A stretch of 64,000 nt of DNA, from positions 10,955,525-11,019,524 of the forward strand of contig OZ005693.1 in the NCBI GenBank assembly GCA_963930775.1, read 5' to 3'. Below, piece by piece: positions 44,701 through 56,300 of the stretch. A model generated the notes under the pieces. That model ran no database searches. It had not been told where the DNA came from and saw only the letters and a list, made by a program, of their open reading frames with translations. Source of the stretch: Cliona cf. orientalis. Lineage: Eukaryota; Porifera; Demospongiae; Clionaida; Clionaidae. Position numbers and translations under genes: made by a program. Numbering within the stretch: position 1 is the stretch's first letter; each line of letters begins with the position of its first letter.

Positions 44701-47700
44701 CGGTTTGGCGGTCTATATTACAACCGCCAAATTAAAATCCGTCCAAATTTCCTACTCGCATATAATTATACATATGGCGATCCCGTACCGAACCGCCAAA
44801 TTTTAAATCCGCCAATATTCTTGCGATTTTGGGATCAACCGCCAAATTTAATTCCCGCCAATATTTCCGGCTATACGGTATCTACTTAATGAGCATTATC
44901 CCAATGGTCACTAAATCAGCATTATGTCGGTCACTCAATCATTATACGACAATTGTCCTGATAATGCTACACTAATGACTATACACATAGTATGGAACTT
45001 AGCAAGTGTTGTAGATACAAAAATTAACTTTTTAGCTGCAAATGTGTGAATTTACTGGAAAATACATGTACATGCACATGTACATGTACATGTATGTACA
45101 TTATCCACATGTACATGCACTTTTTGGCAAAATTCCAAAAAACACCTAATCTTATCACTGGGTAGCTAATTAAATCTAAACAGATAAAGGAACAACTACT
45201 ATACTTAATTATCCACCTGGAAGGAGGTGTTTACTCACCAATTAGTGCCTCCATCTCTCTCTCTGTCTCGTCTAGATCAATGGTACCGCCAGCCGGGGCT
45301 TTGACAACAAGACTCTTCTTCTTCTTAACGGCCATCTTGTTTCCTCCGAGAGAGGGCACGGAGAGGGAGAGGAGGCGATACATCTCGTAGCCTAGAAGAA
45401 GCACACCACCAATTCTTCGCCACTCACGAATTACCTGGAGGAAGGGAAGGAGAGAGAGAGAGGGAGAGGGAGAGAGGAGTACCAGAACGCATTAGAGGAA
45501 GGGAGGGGGAGAGAGAGAGAGGGGGGGGGAGAGAATCAGACAGAATAAGGGGAAAGAGAGTCACAGTTTAGCCATTCTTGTCTTCATGTAAGGTTCAAGG
45601 TTCAAACATGGAAGGGGACAGCTCCATATACATGTAGTGGGGGTGGTGTGCCTAGCTACACCGCCACAGAGGTCGTCGTGGACAGCACAGTGGGTAAGTT
45701 CCAGGAATTTTGTGAAAGGAAATTCCACAACCATTAGGCAGGCAAGCTACTACTACACAATGTCATGTAAGCCAAAGGGATAGGGTAAACATCAGCAGCT
45801 GCCCCACAGCACAGCTAAGGTGAAGGAGAGAGAAAGGTGGGGGAAAAGGACACCTCACACCAAACCTAAACATTAGCTCATCCAGTCTTAGGTCACACTA
45901 AAAATGGGATGGAATTTATTTATATACACAGGAAGCTGAATGTAATATTGTTGAGAAGCTGGGGAAAGAGGGTCATGGTGGGACAAGCAAGGGCTGGGCA
46001 AGTGAGACTCTGATATACTGTAAGGACTGGAAACAAATACCATAGGGCTATTACTTGCAGGTACAAATTTTAGCGGATTTCAGAAATAGTGCGTTTAGCA
46101 GGTACTCATTATAGCGATTTTTCAAAATTAGCATTCTATGAATTTTATTCAAAAATGTTTATTCGCGGGTACAATTTCTAGCGAAAATTGGGCAAATCAC
46201 TAATTACAAACACACACACACAGTATGTTATATTACACACAACACCACTATATTATTATTCTACTTGATTATGCGAACGAAAAAGGGTACGAACCTTGAG
46301 TCTGGAGTCCATGGTGCGGTTAGCCTCCGATAGTATGGAGATGTTGAAAGTGCGATAGCGAATGTCGTCGGTTTTGCTTTGATCGCCAGCTGTACTGCCA
46401 ACTGTCGTCGCTAGGGGTGTCACCTGACCCCACAGTGGATTCTGATTGGTCAAAAGAGCCACACCTGATGCCGAGGAGGAGGAAGAGGAGCGATTTGATT
46501 GGCCAGCAGCAGAAGCTGTAGACGAGGGAGAAGGGGGAGGGGGGACCCAGTGCTCGAATTCACCGATCCAATTTTGCAGGGTGTTGACGGGAACCACGCA
46601 GAGGACGTGCTTGGCCGGGGTGCAGCGGAAGAGCACTTCAATAAAGCCGATAACCTGCAGGGTCTTCCCCAATCCCATGGAGTGGGCCAGGATGCAGCCG
46701 AACCCCGGCGATGAACTGAACCGTGTCAGTGATTCAACGATGTTGTCGTAGAGAAATCGGATTCCACCAATCTGCACGCATGGAGTAAAGGAAGGAGATA
46801 ATTGTTCTAAGATTAAATAATTACTAGATAAGAAAAAGTACGAATAATATGCATGTGTGCCTCTAATAGCCAATAACTACAGTGCGTAATAACAATTTTC
46901 CATGATTAGCGGATTTTAATAATACTACGGTATATAAAAGCAATTACAGATGTCTGTGGGACCAGGAAAATAATTATTAGTCGTTAATTGGCTATTATGC
47001 ACAAATAAATAGTTAACGGATATTTACTATCGCTATAGCAACCGTTGATAATTGGATCAGTTTAGTACTACCTCGACAACAGAAACCATTGAAATTACAA
47101 AAACACACCTCCTCCCTCCCCATGTGACAATTACAAGTACTGCAAATCGCGGTCTAAAATATTTCATGCGATAATTTTCACGTTGAATAATTTTCGGACA
47201 AACGACCCTGTATCGCATTGTAGTTAATATTGCGCATGTATTTCGTGCGTTTAATTTCACACAAGCCATGCTGTCCAAAAATATTTAACATTGAAATATT
47301 CACGATTTACGGTATGATTTTAATACCTGATGTGGTTTCACAGTTCTGGCTATTTGAGGTGCAAGATAGACATCCTCTTCGGAGGAGGTGTGGCCAGCAT
47401 TGACGAGGACACGGCCATCTGGACTCGGAAGAATCTCCCCATACTTCATATTGAGCAGCTCACTCCGCGTTGGCATGGCAACAGCAGATGCACCACCACT
47501 ACCGCTACCAAATTGAGTTGTGGTAGGTACGACAGACGCCACCTCGCCGCCACCACTGATCTGTTGCTTAGCAACTGCTGCTTGGGGACGTCCCTGCTCG
47601 TTAGTATTATTACCCGCAGTATTATCGGAATCTGACCCGCTATCAATGACGATGGCATCCTCCACTCTTCTCTGGGGCTCTCCCATTTTTGCCGTGTACG

Positions 47701-48544
47701 TCAGATCGACCATGAGCACTTCTGGACTGCTACTGCTATCAGAGCGACATCTCGCCACACTAACACCACCGACGTCACCAGTTGGAGTTGTAACTCCTCC
47801 TTGTACTTGTGCAGACGATGACAGCTGAACATGCGAGGGCCCTGCTATGTGTACGCTGGCTTCACCCCCGGCCCGCTGCATTGGTGACGTGTAGATTTGC
47901 TGAGAGACGGCAGCCATGGGGGCAGTTTTAATATTCGACGCGGCCTGAGGAGAAGAAAGTTGGATCTGTCCAGTAGGCATTGTTGGTGGTGCTACGATTA
48001 GTGCCTGCGGTTGAGGGGCAGCAGATTGATGATGGGGATGCTGGTTGGTGTTGAAGCTTGCAGCTGTGAGGCCCTGCTGTAGCTGAAGCCTCCTCAGACG
48101 ATCCAGCTCGGCGCTTTGCGCACTGCGCGCCTCGGGATTGAACTCGTCCACGGACTCGATGTGCGTGCGAAGCTTCTTTCGAAGCCCCGTCGCTTTTCTC
48201 TTGCGCAATCTTTTCCTCCTTCGACCGCCAGCGGCCTCGGTAGGTTTCAAGCTTCTCTCGGCTCGATACGATGATCGCGGCCCTCCGTGCGACGCTACTG
48301 TTGTACCACTGCCACCAGCTGCACCTCCGACCATCGCTATCCTCCTGATATCGCTGGCGCTGCTGCTATCGTCTTCCTGACTGTCACTCACGTCTCCTTC
48401 TCCTCCGGCTTCACCGAACGAGCTACATGTATCACCCTCCTCCTCCTCTCCTCCGCTGCTCTCGTTCGAGGAGCTCTCGCTGGCGCTACTAGCGCTGCTG
48501 CTACTGCTCGTGCTGTCGAATTCTTCGATTTGATCCATCTCCAT
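30238..48544 (-). CDS. RAD54L2: RAD54L2/ARIP4-type SNF2 ATPase with giant C-terminal extension
   Basis: This is a nuclear SNF2-family DNA translocase; mammalian ARIP4 is an androgen-receptor partner controlled by SUMO. Sixteen exons: 48544-47327, 46771-46295, 45434-45239, 44651-44537, 44060-43898, 43769-43530, 42796-42728, 42560-42444, 42324-42206, 42130-41997, 41928-41829, 41697-41492, 41278-41205, 41111-41007, 40666-40457 and 39780-30238. All junctions are GT-AG and in phase, giving about 4,361 residues against roughly 1,470 in human. Exon 1 holds an acidic Ser-rich start, a basic stretch ([10 protein letters not shown]) and a SUMO-binding-like motif ([10 protein letters not shown], 298-307). 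Walker A is AHSMGLGKT (435-443), DEGH is at 647-650, TGYPLQNNL starts at 675, and motif [13 protein letters not shown] is at 1011-1021. These, and HESLLL in exon 15, match ARIP4 rather than ATRX or RAD54. The ATG at 48544 has a good context (A at -3, G at +4); the open frame upstream has no ATG. Confidence 0.93.
40757..40989. mobile_element. MITE, family A, copy 2, inside RAD54L2 intron 14
   Basis: The left end CCGTATAGCCGGAAA and right end TTTTCCGGCTATATGG match copy 1 in inverted orientation. An (AT)n expansion sits near the middle. TA flanks the left end; the right TIR and flank have point changes, so this copy is older. Confidence 0.8.
41322..41460. mobile_element. MITE-like repeat, family B, copy 1
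   Basis: The block carries GTACCCGC motifs separated by A/T-rich sequence and TAAACGCACTATTTC. The same string in reverse orientation occurs at about 46040-46190. It has no coding capacity and lies inside RAD54L2 intron 12. Confidence 0.7.
41727..41775. repeat. (GA)n microsatellite in RAD54L2 intron 11
   Basis: This is an AG dinucleotide run between exons 11 and 12, followed by a G-rich stretch near 41785-41798. Confidence 0.95.
44318..44476. repeat. 32-bp minisatellite, five units, in RAD54L2 intron 4
   Basis: ATTCTCTGCAGGACAGTGTCC with an AACAAAAT-type spacer recurs at about 30-34 bp intervals (CTGCAGG at 44324, 44358, 44390 and 44452, with a variant near 44420). The open frame on the minus strand here is a by-product of the repeat. 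Confidence 0.85.
44680..44878. mobile_element. MITE, family A, copy 3, inside RAD54L2 intron 3
   Basis: The TIRs are CCATATAGCCGGAAA and TTTCCGGCTATACGG, with TA on both sides. It is in the same orientation as copy 1 and differs mainly by short internal deletions. Confidence 0.85.
46040..46190. mobile_element. MITE-like repeat, family B, copy 2
   Basis: This is the reverse-oriented match to 41322-41460, sharing GAAATAGTGCGTTTAGC and CGCGGGTACAATTTC-type motifs. It lies in RAD54L2 intron 2. Confidence 0.7.
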
Positions 48545-48768
48545 CTTGTCGAAGATTATGATCGTGTGTGTATACAGTACAGTTGATGCAATTCTGCGCC
48601 GATTGCGCCATGTGGTCAACGTGCTGAGTCAGCATTGTGGGTTGTGGTCGTTGTCATGTGACCTGTAACTAAAATGGGCGTGGTTATCCTATTTATACGT
48701 AAACGACGACAAGGTCATGTGGTCTCAGAAATATTTAACTTAACAAGCAGTAAAATCTGAAATCGGAC
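48545..48768. promoter_or_regulatory. Head-to-head promoter of RAD54L2 and LAMTOR5
   Basis: Only 224 bp separate the two start codons. The segment contains TGCTGAGTCAGCA (48622-48634), a perfect palindromic Maf recognition element. It also contains GTCATGTGAC (48653-48662) and GTCATGTGGT (48714-48723), both M-box/CLEAR-like E-boxes of the type bound by MITF/TFEB factors. Lysosomal genes, Ragulator included, are known TFEB-linked targets in vertebrates. The motifs are seen directly; their use here is inference. Confidence 0.65.
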
Positions 48769-49533
48769 ATGGAGGTGCCTTTAGAGAGCCAAATGAACGA
48801 GATGTAAGATCAAAAGATGTGATGAAAAATTATGTAGTATAGAGCTAACTTATCTCTCTCTTTGCAGCATGTCTCAGCCGGGGGTGACGGGAGTGCTGTG
48901 TTCAGACAATCAAGGACTTGCTCTGGCTGGTATGTACGTTGAAAAGAACTCTGATTTTATACTACCACTCTGTCTGGGCTTATGCATTCAGCTTGTATCT
49001 ATAAAATACGTCGTAGTGTATCATAAATCATAATTTTCATGGTGTACCAGTGTTCTGAGTTTTTTCAAAGGAGTGTTTCCACAGTGAATAGAATATTATG
49101 ATTGGTGCAAATTTTATTATTTCATAATATTGTTATGTATACCTTTCAGCTCAGGGCACGCTGAAGGCTGAGTCAGCAGGAGTGGTGGCTGGACTGGCCA
49201 ATAAGGCGTCCCAGCTGAAGCAGGGGACGGGGGCGGACGACCAACCCGTTGTGGTGGTTGAATTTGATACGGGGTGAGTTCAGGTGTATAATATAGTGAT
49301 GCCCTAGTGGAGGAGGTAGGACCAAATTGACATAGGTCACTTATTAAATTACTAACACTGGCTTTAGTGAAGGGTTTTAATGGCGATTTTCTCTAACTTC
49401 CTTGATTTGGAAATGGTCGTCAAAACACATGCGTGCCTTACTGGTATTCATGGTTTTATCTGTCTTGGTTATTTGCAGGAATGTTCTTATTCGAGGTCAT
49501 GGCAATTCTACACTGGCAATACATAAAGTATAG
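48769..49533 (+). CDS. LAMTOR5: Ragulator complex subunit LAMTOR5 (HBXIP)
   Basis: LAMTOR5 is a small roadblock-fold protein of the pentameric Ragulator complex, which anchors Rag GTPases and mTORC1 signalling to the lysosome surface. Four exons (48769-48803, 48868-48929, 49150-49273, 49479-49533) join in phase with GT-AG introns to give 91 residues, exactly the length of the human short isoform. The start MEVPLESQMNE parallels MEATLEQHLED. GVLCSDNQGLALAAQGTL and HAGV-like ESAGVVAGLANKAS match the conserved core, and GNVLIRGHGNSTLAIHK matches the C-terminus. The splice between exons 1 and 2 turns what would be a stop (ATG TAA) into an Ile codon. It is transcribed away from RAD54L2 through a shared promoter. 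Confidence 0.95.
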
Positions 49534-49940
49534 AGACTCAAATACCTTTTTATACTGGGTATTTATAGTATGGTAATTATCTTTTGTGTCCTTGTACTGT
49601 TGTATGATTGCTACGTGTGATAATATTTGAACTTTGATGCAACTTGACATGACAAAAAACACTGAATTGCACATGCGCAGATATTATAGGTAATTAATTG
49701 GCTATAGCGGAAGTGCATTTGCTTCCGTTTCTAAATATCCGTCTTGACCACGAGGTACATTGAAAAATTGAATATCCAAACAAGATACACCCACCCCCTG
49801 CTGAGCTGAGCTTAGCAGACAACCCCAGTGAACTTTTGTCTACGGTCGATCGCGAGCATGGGGAGTCGAGACGTGATGTCTAAAGACATTGCTTGAATTT
49901 CAAGAAATTATCACCGTGGCGATCTGAGAAAAAGGCAGCG
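49534..49940. other. Spacer between LAMTOR5 and the next gene; likely promoter of the latter
   Basis: CGGAAG at 49708-49713 and its complement CTTCCG at 49722-49727 form an inverted pair of ETS-type sites. A six-codon upstream open frame (ATG at 49876, stop TGA) precedes the proposed start at 49941. I see no conserved gene. Confidence 0.4.
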
Positions 49941-52468
49941 ATGTCTTGGCGCTTTAGAAGCAGGTCAGTACTGTAGTGTACTAAATGGCTAATTAGACGT
50001 AATTATTTTATTAGCATACAATCGAGCAGTGCATCTCACTCTCAAATATTATACAGCCAAATAGCAGTATCGTTTTACCAATCGCTCCCAAGATTTAAAA
50101 CGCGTTGTAACGTTATGTGTATGTGCATAGGGTGGGCGGTGCTTACGCTCATGATAGAAACCACAACGAAGGCAGCGGTGCATTCCTCGTGGGATGGTAA
50201 GGTGCACGCATCCCCCTATTACACGAAACGAGATTGTTATTGTGGTCGTGGCCTACGTTTGTTGTGTGCGTACCTGCGAGGATTGGAGCTTGCACATTGC
50301 TAGATTCATTGCGTGCGTGTGCGCGTGTGGGAGGTCCATCCAATGCGAGGGCAGTACTCAGTAGGCAGCTGCTTATAGTACACTGCGCATAAATCACCTA
50401 GTTCGTAGTATATAGTGGAGTAGTAGTACTCTATTAAATAGCCACTGGCACAAGTAGTTGGATAGTACTACTATTCGAGTGTCTGAGAGCCAAGCAAGTC
50501 TGTCTGTCACTGGTGTAGAAGATCAAGGAGAGCTGTCTCACTAAATATAGCACTCCACCAAACAAGACCTTACTGAATATATACTGTTGTTATAATCATC
50601 TTCGTTCATCAAGATATGGTAAGTGTATTATAATGTTCAATAGCTGATGGTTGCAATGTCCATGGCCTGTTAGTCTTCTATGGCTTAAACTCCAGGCTTG
50701 GTGAATCGAGAAATATGAATCTCAACTCGAGCTCTCTAAGCCAGTATGAGAGATCCGTAGATAATAGGTTAGGCTTTGTTGAGTAAATGCAGATTCAGAC
50801 ACTGTTGAAAGTCAGCAATGCGCCAGTGGTTAAAAAAGTACTGCAGCTTTGACTAGTTATAAGTGAGTTACTGACAGCACTCAAGCACCAGAACCTACAG
50901 TGTGGTCTATATCAGCTATCCACATATCTTCCTCGTGTTTACAGCTTTGCTTGCTTACTAAATATGTCCGACTAGATACTCCATTGCCATCTGCACGAAT
51001 CAGCCTAAAGCTGAGCTAGCAAGTTCGTATACACTCCATGATACTACTATGCTAGTATGGGTCGCACTACAGCCCCAAGTTAAGCAAATCACACTACAGC
51101 AGTGAATTTGGCCATTTATGCACGAGCAGAGTATATATTCCGAGTGTGCAGAGTGCAACTTGTGCAGTGCTTTTTAAGGCTTGAAGTTGCCAAACAGCCA
51201 ATTTATAGACTATAATTACGACAGTTATCCCATTAGCCAAAAGCGCTTGGGTACCTAGGCTATACGTACCGATGCACTTTGAGTGCCACAGGTTCATAGC
51301 ATCAGTGTACAGTGTGCGATACACATACACATAAAGGACAAAAAAATGTCCAGTCCAGTAGCAGTCTAAAGTGTGTTTTGAATAGAATCTTCTCGAGTGG
51401 TGCGTACTATGGGTAATCGTATTACACTAGGAATGTAGCCATACGTACCAGGGCCTACTCATGTATCGTGCCCTTTTTCGAACCCGGCCAAGTACATGTA
51501 CTAGAACGTAATAATTCAACACTTCCACGTTTTTGCTCCGTTAGCAGTATAGTACGTATGCTATTGCCTAGACCTGCGTGTTTAATCTAACGGTACGCAT
51601 CAATTTGGACTTTTGTCACGGGTGAACGGTTGTTATATGTTTTTTCCTCCACTTTTGGCCGCTAACCTTTTTATTTGTGGCAGTCCGTGAGTCACCTGGG
51701 GGCATCTCTGTTTGTCGCTAGAGAAAACCTGCAACCGTTGCTAGGCACTATTGTTTGTAGGGAGGACCTCTAGAGTCATTATTATAATAACAAAAGTCAT
51801 GCGTTATAGATAGTTGTGACCAGTTCAGAGTTTGTGTACTTCCAGTTTAAAGGTAGCTGCTTCCAGCCTATAATTGTTTGTTAGAGTTAGCGTTAATCGT
51901 GGTTACTAGGCGGCATTGGGTGATGCAAGCACCTAGCCTAGCTAACCCCACGGTTTTTTGCTTTATATAAAGAGCTTCAAAGGAAGCGTTGAGTTAGTTG
52001 TTAACTAGACCCAGCTCAAGAATCTCTGAAGTGAAAATCAGAAAAAGTCAACACAAACTCCGTACAAAAGTCAAGCAGATTCTTCTTGCCCCGTGTGGAC
52101 TAAAAAATTTATTTCAACTTGTAAGTTGTAATATTACCGGTAATTATTGATTCCCAGAAGTTTTGTTTTCAACGATCGAGTGATTTTGGTTGCTGTGCAT
52201 GTGGTGGAGGGTTTTGGGTCGTTTGAGAGTGGTTCTTGTGTGTGCACGCTCGCTAACGAGGAAGACTGGCCACACGTGAAGATCAAAGGGAAAACAAATT
52301 TAATAGGCCACCCTCCTTGAAATGTGTGATCTCGCCCTCTCCGCTGTGCTGCGCTGTGCTGCGCTGCTCTGCTCTGCTTTGCTTTGCGCTTGCTACGCCC
52401 GCTGCATGTGTTTGCAAGCATGCTAATTGTCTGTGTTTATCTTTGCCCAGCCCTCTTTCTCCCCCTAG

Positions 52469-52543
<75 letters not shown>

Positions 52544-53317
52544 TCCTAGCTCTTTTCCCTGTTAATGTAAATGTTATCAAATATTAGCAGCATGCCTGTT
52601 AGCATCACGGTGATGCTGTGTCACCACAGTGCAAATCGATCTGGCTAGCTCAGCAATAAGTTCACAAAGTTCGCTGACCTCGTTAGTTTCTCGCTCTCTC
52701 TCTCCTCCCTCCATCGCACCTCTGTACGTTATGCAATACCCCGCAGCATGCATGCTAGACTGGTCTTATCTGCCACACACAAGCGCACCTGCTTCGTGTA
52801 ATAATTACATGTATGGTAAAATTAAAATTGCCTACTTATTAATAATTGATATTAGTGGGATTTGTTCACAATAGTGTACATTGTATGAGCTTCACTCTGT
52901 TTACGTCATCATTACATCATGTATTATTTAACTAGGCACATGCATGTATGCTAGATGCTTTAGTAATTGGTCGTTGTATGATAATGTGGTGCACATTGAG
53001 GTGACAACGTGTAATTCTCATTGCATCATCATTACATCAGTGTATAGAAATGCGTAACATAAGCTGGGAATCTGGTTTTTCGCATCGATGATGTCAATTT
53101 CCTCTGATTCCTGACCTAAAAAGTGGTAATTCTTTCCACATACCCCGCGACCACGGTATCCAAAGCATGGCCCATCTTCCTGCTTGGTTTTACTTCCATG
53201 CATTTAAAGCTCTGAAACTTTCACTGAGATCTTATTCAGTTATAGCTCTCTTTCCCTGCAAATTTGGAATGAAAGGTCCCTTAACACTCCTTCTAGATTC
53301 CTGATATCATTATACTG

Positions 53318-53352
<35 letters not shown>

Positions 53353-56300
53353 CTTGCAGAGATATTGAGCTCAAGATGAGTAGCAGGTCCTTTGATGACT
53401 ACGCTGCAACAGAGAGCGGTCTACCTCTCGAGGAGGCCCCTGGCAATTACTCCCACGGAGGGAGAAAACCGGTGAGTCAAATTAAAGGCTATCATATCCT
53501 CTCGCTCATTAATTTTGACGAGATTACCTGAAATTAAATTAACGTGAACCCAGCGCAGTGCACCAATGCAATCAAGATACATTTAATTATTATTGCACGC
53601 CTGGAATGGTCCAAATTTTATGATAATTATCGCTAGAGTATTCATTAGGTAATGCAATAATTACTATTGATATCGCAGTTCAGAGGAGAGAAAATTACAC
53701 GATAATGAGATGGCATGATAATGCAACTATGGTATGGGAATCGGATATGGGAATGGAATGGAATGCGACGTGACTCCGTTAGAGTCAAAACTGTGAAGAC
53801 TACCACTTAAGTTGAGTTTTCTCCTTAACATAAAACAAACGAAAAATGATATCAAATATCAAATTTGAAACTCTTCAGATGCCAAACCTCTCTCAAATAC
53901 GTAGCATTGCATAACTACACATATACAAAGCCTTCTTTATCTTACCTAGATAGACTTAAGTAGCCACTGGCGCGTGCAGTCGTACATTCTTCCAGCTACG
54001 TAGCTAGCTAACTCTAGCCTGTCATCGATCCATTCATGGCAGCCCATTGGCGAGTTACGTAAGTCATAATCACCATTCCTTCTTTGAGAAATTGGTCATT
54101 TGAGCGTCTGCTAAGAAGTGGGCGTGCAAGTGCGTGCATGTGTGTAATTCATCCAGACGCCCTTAGCTGCTGTCAGTACGTATGTGGCATTACACTATAG
54201 CATGCTTATATTATAGTGTAGCCATCCCATTGCCTGCACAGTACTGTATAATCATATAGCTATATTATGTACCAGTTTGAAGTGTATGGAAGTAACCCCA
54301 TAAAGCTACTTTTATATTATACGTAGTGTCTGTCTGTCTGATAGCTGGAGTAGAGAATTGCAATTTGCGATTATTATTTAACTGATCAACTCCGATGATC
54401 AGTCGACCAATCACTGACAACTGTCTGGCCGACTGGCGTAGCACGTTAAATCACTGCATGATGTTATGTCTGGGTTGGTGCAGCCCATGATTTCAGCCAC
54501 GCACCTGTGCTGCGCTGTGCGTGCCGCCATAATATCATGCTATATAATATTATAGGCTAGCTAGGCCGGCCATGTGCATGTGCGACGGACGGCAGCAGCA
54601 ACCACTTTGGCTCAGTTTCAGCTGACGTCTCGCACGTAATTATTGCATACATGTACGTGTGTGTTTTAACTCAATCTACTGGACACGCTAGCAATAACAT
54701 CATGTGCACTTAAGCTCTGTACTGTATTATATTATAGCACGGCTAGCACTGGGCAGCTGTCTGCAAGTGACTATAATATTTTATTATAATATTATTGTAC
54801 CGATACAATTTATAATCAGCTCATGGTTTAGTCTCCTGGCTGCACGCTTCAGCTGATTTGAAGTTATAGATTTGCGTAGTACTGTATATCCCTACATGTA
54901 GTTAGAGTGGGATGGAAGGAGGGTGGGGGGGGGGGGGTGAGGTGGGGGCTTGCTACATGTACGTATAACACCCGGTATTGCATCACTGTTTTTAGTACGA
55001 CAAGTCCACTTAGAGGACAAAACCAGCAGACAAGACATAATAGCCGTCCTGTCCAAAACTGACCTATTGACCCATTAGGGACTAGCTAGCTATAGGCACA
55101 TACAAGGCAAGGCTCTATGGAGTGGCAAATATCACTGCTATACTATACTAGTATTAAATTAAACAAAAGCAGATTAGCCATAAATAATAATATTGTATCT
55201 ACGTATACCCTTGTCCCCAGGCCACTTCTACGATTTCAGCATTTTTCTGCTTATAACATGTGGCCTGTTGGGGAAGAGGCTACCATAATATATTATATTA
55301 TTATTATGGCTAATCTATACTCTCATATTAAGCTAATGATACTTGTGGACCATATTGTACTATTAAAGTCTTAGTTATAATTGCTGATCTTAGTACAGCT
55401 GTGTTTGCATAAGGTGGCTGTGTGTTTTATGGCTGTAGAGTTGGGCAAGCTGTATAAGGATGGTGTTGGAAAGAGTGGGACAGTTAATGAACGTATTAGT
55501 GGACCACTTGTGGAGTGTTGCTATGCTAACTCAAGCAGCAACAGAAATCACACAAATGCAGATATTGTCCATGCATGAGTGATTAATGTTTTTGGCACAA
55601 AAAGATTTCTCTCTCTCCCTCTCTCCCTCTATCTCTCTCTCCCCCCTTTCTCCCTTCCCCTTCCCTCCCCCTCTCTCTCCCTTCCTCTCTCTCTCTCTCT
55701 CTCCCTCTCTCTCTATCTCTGTCTCAGGTACTCCACCCTTAGAGGTCTGTGTATGTGTGTGTGAGCTAGCTAGTAGCTAATTGAGCGGGCTAGACAAATT
55801 GATCCTCATTTGTAGATCAAGTAGATTTGTCTCCTTTGGGCTTGTAACTCGAGAGCCGTCCCCTGTAAGATTAGAACGTGGTCTTGACAAACAGTGCTCA
55901 TCCACGCATATAAATAAATCATTACCTATTCACATAGCTATAACTGTAGACCATATACACCTACTTGCCTTGTATAATAGCCACGGCCATTAGATAGTCA
56001 GCCAACCAGACACTCACACTAAACAGCGTCTGTCACCATAACCAGTATTATTATTATTATTATTATATTGAGAAGCCTGTTGCCATGGTGAAGCTGTTTC
56101 ACTCCAGTCCAGTGCAGTTCAAGTCTGTTTTTATTCAAGTCATTGAGATGCACCTAGCTTCAGTCAGTTGGTCATGGAGATGAACGAGATTGACTTACCC
56201 CACTTATGGAAACAGCTCTACTACTTAGCTCAGGCTCCTTTTGATCCTGCCAGCTACTGTAGACCCCTTGGCTGGTAATCACATTAGTATGTCTGTCATA

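Noticed and set aside
48545..48619. Upstream extension of the RAD54L2 frame starting at 48619
   Set aside because: The extension begins with TTG, not ATG. The first in-frame ATG is at 48544 and has a good translation context.
52134..52421. 95-codon minus-strand frame
   Set aside because: It includes a GCTCTGC-type short repeat translated as Ala/Gln/Ser, and no supporting splice or start context is visible.
55381..55578. 65-codon plus-strand frame (ELGKLYKDGVGKSG...)
   Set aside because: It looks less repetitive than most, but I find no splice sites joining it in phase to the flanking exons and no family match.
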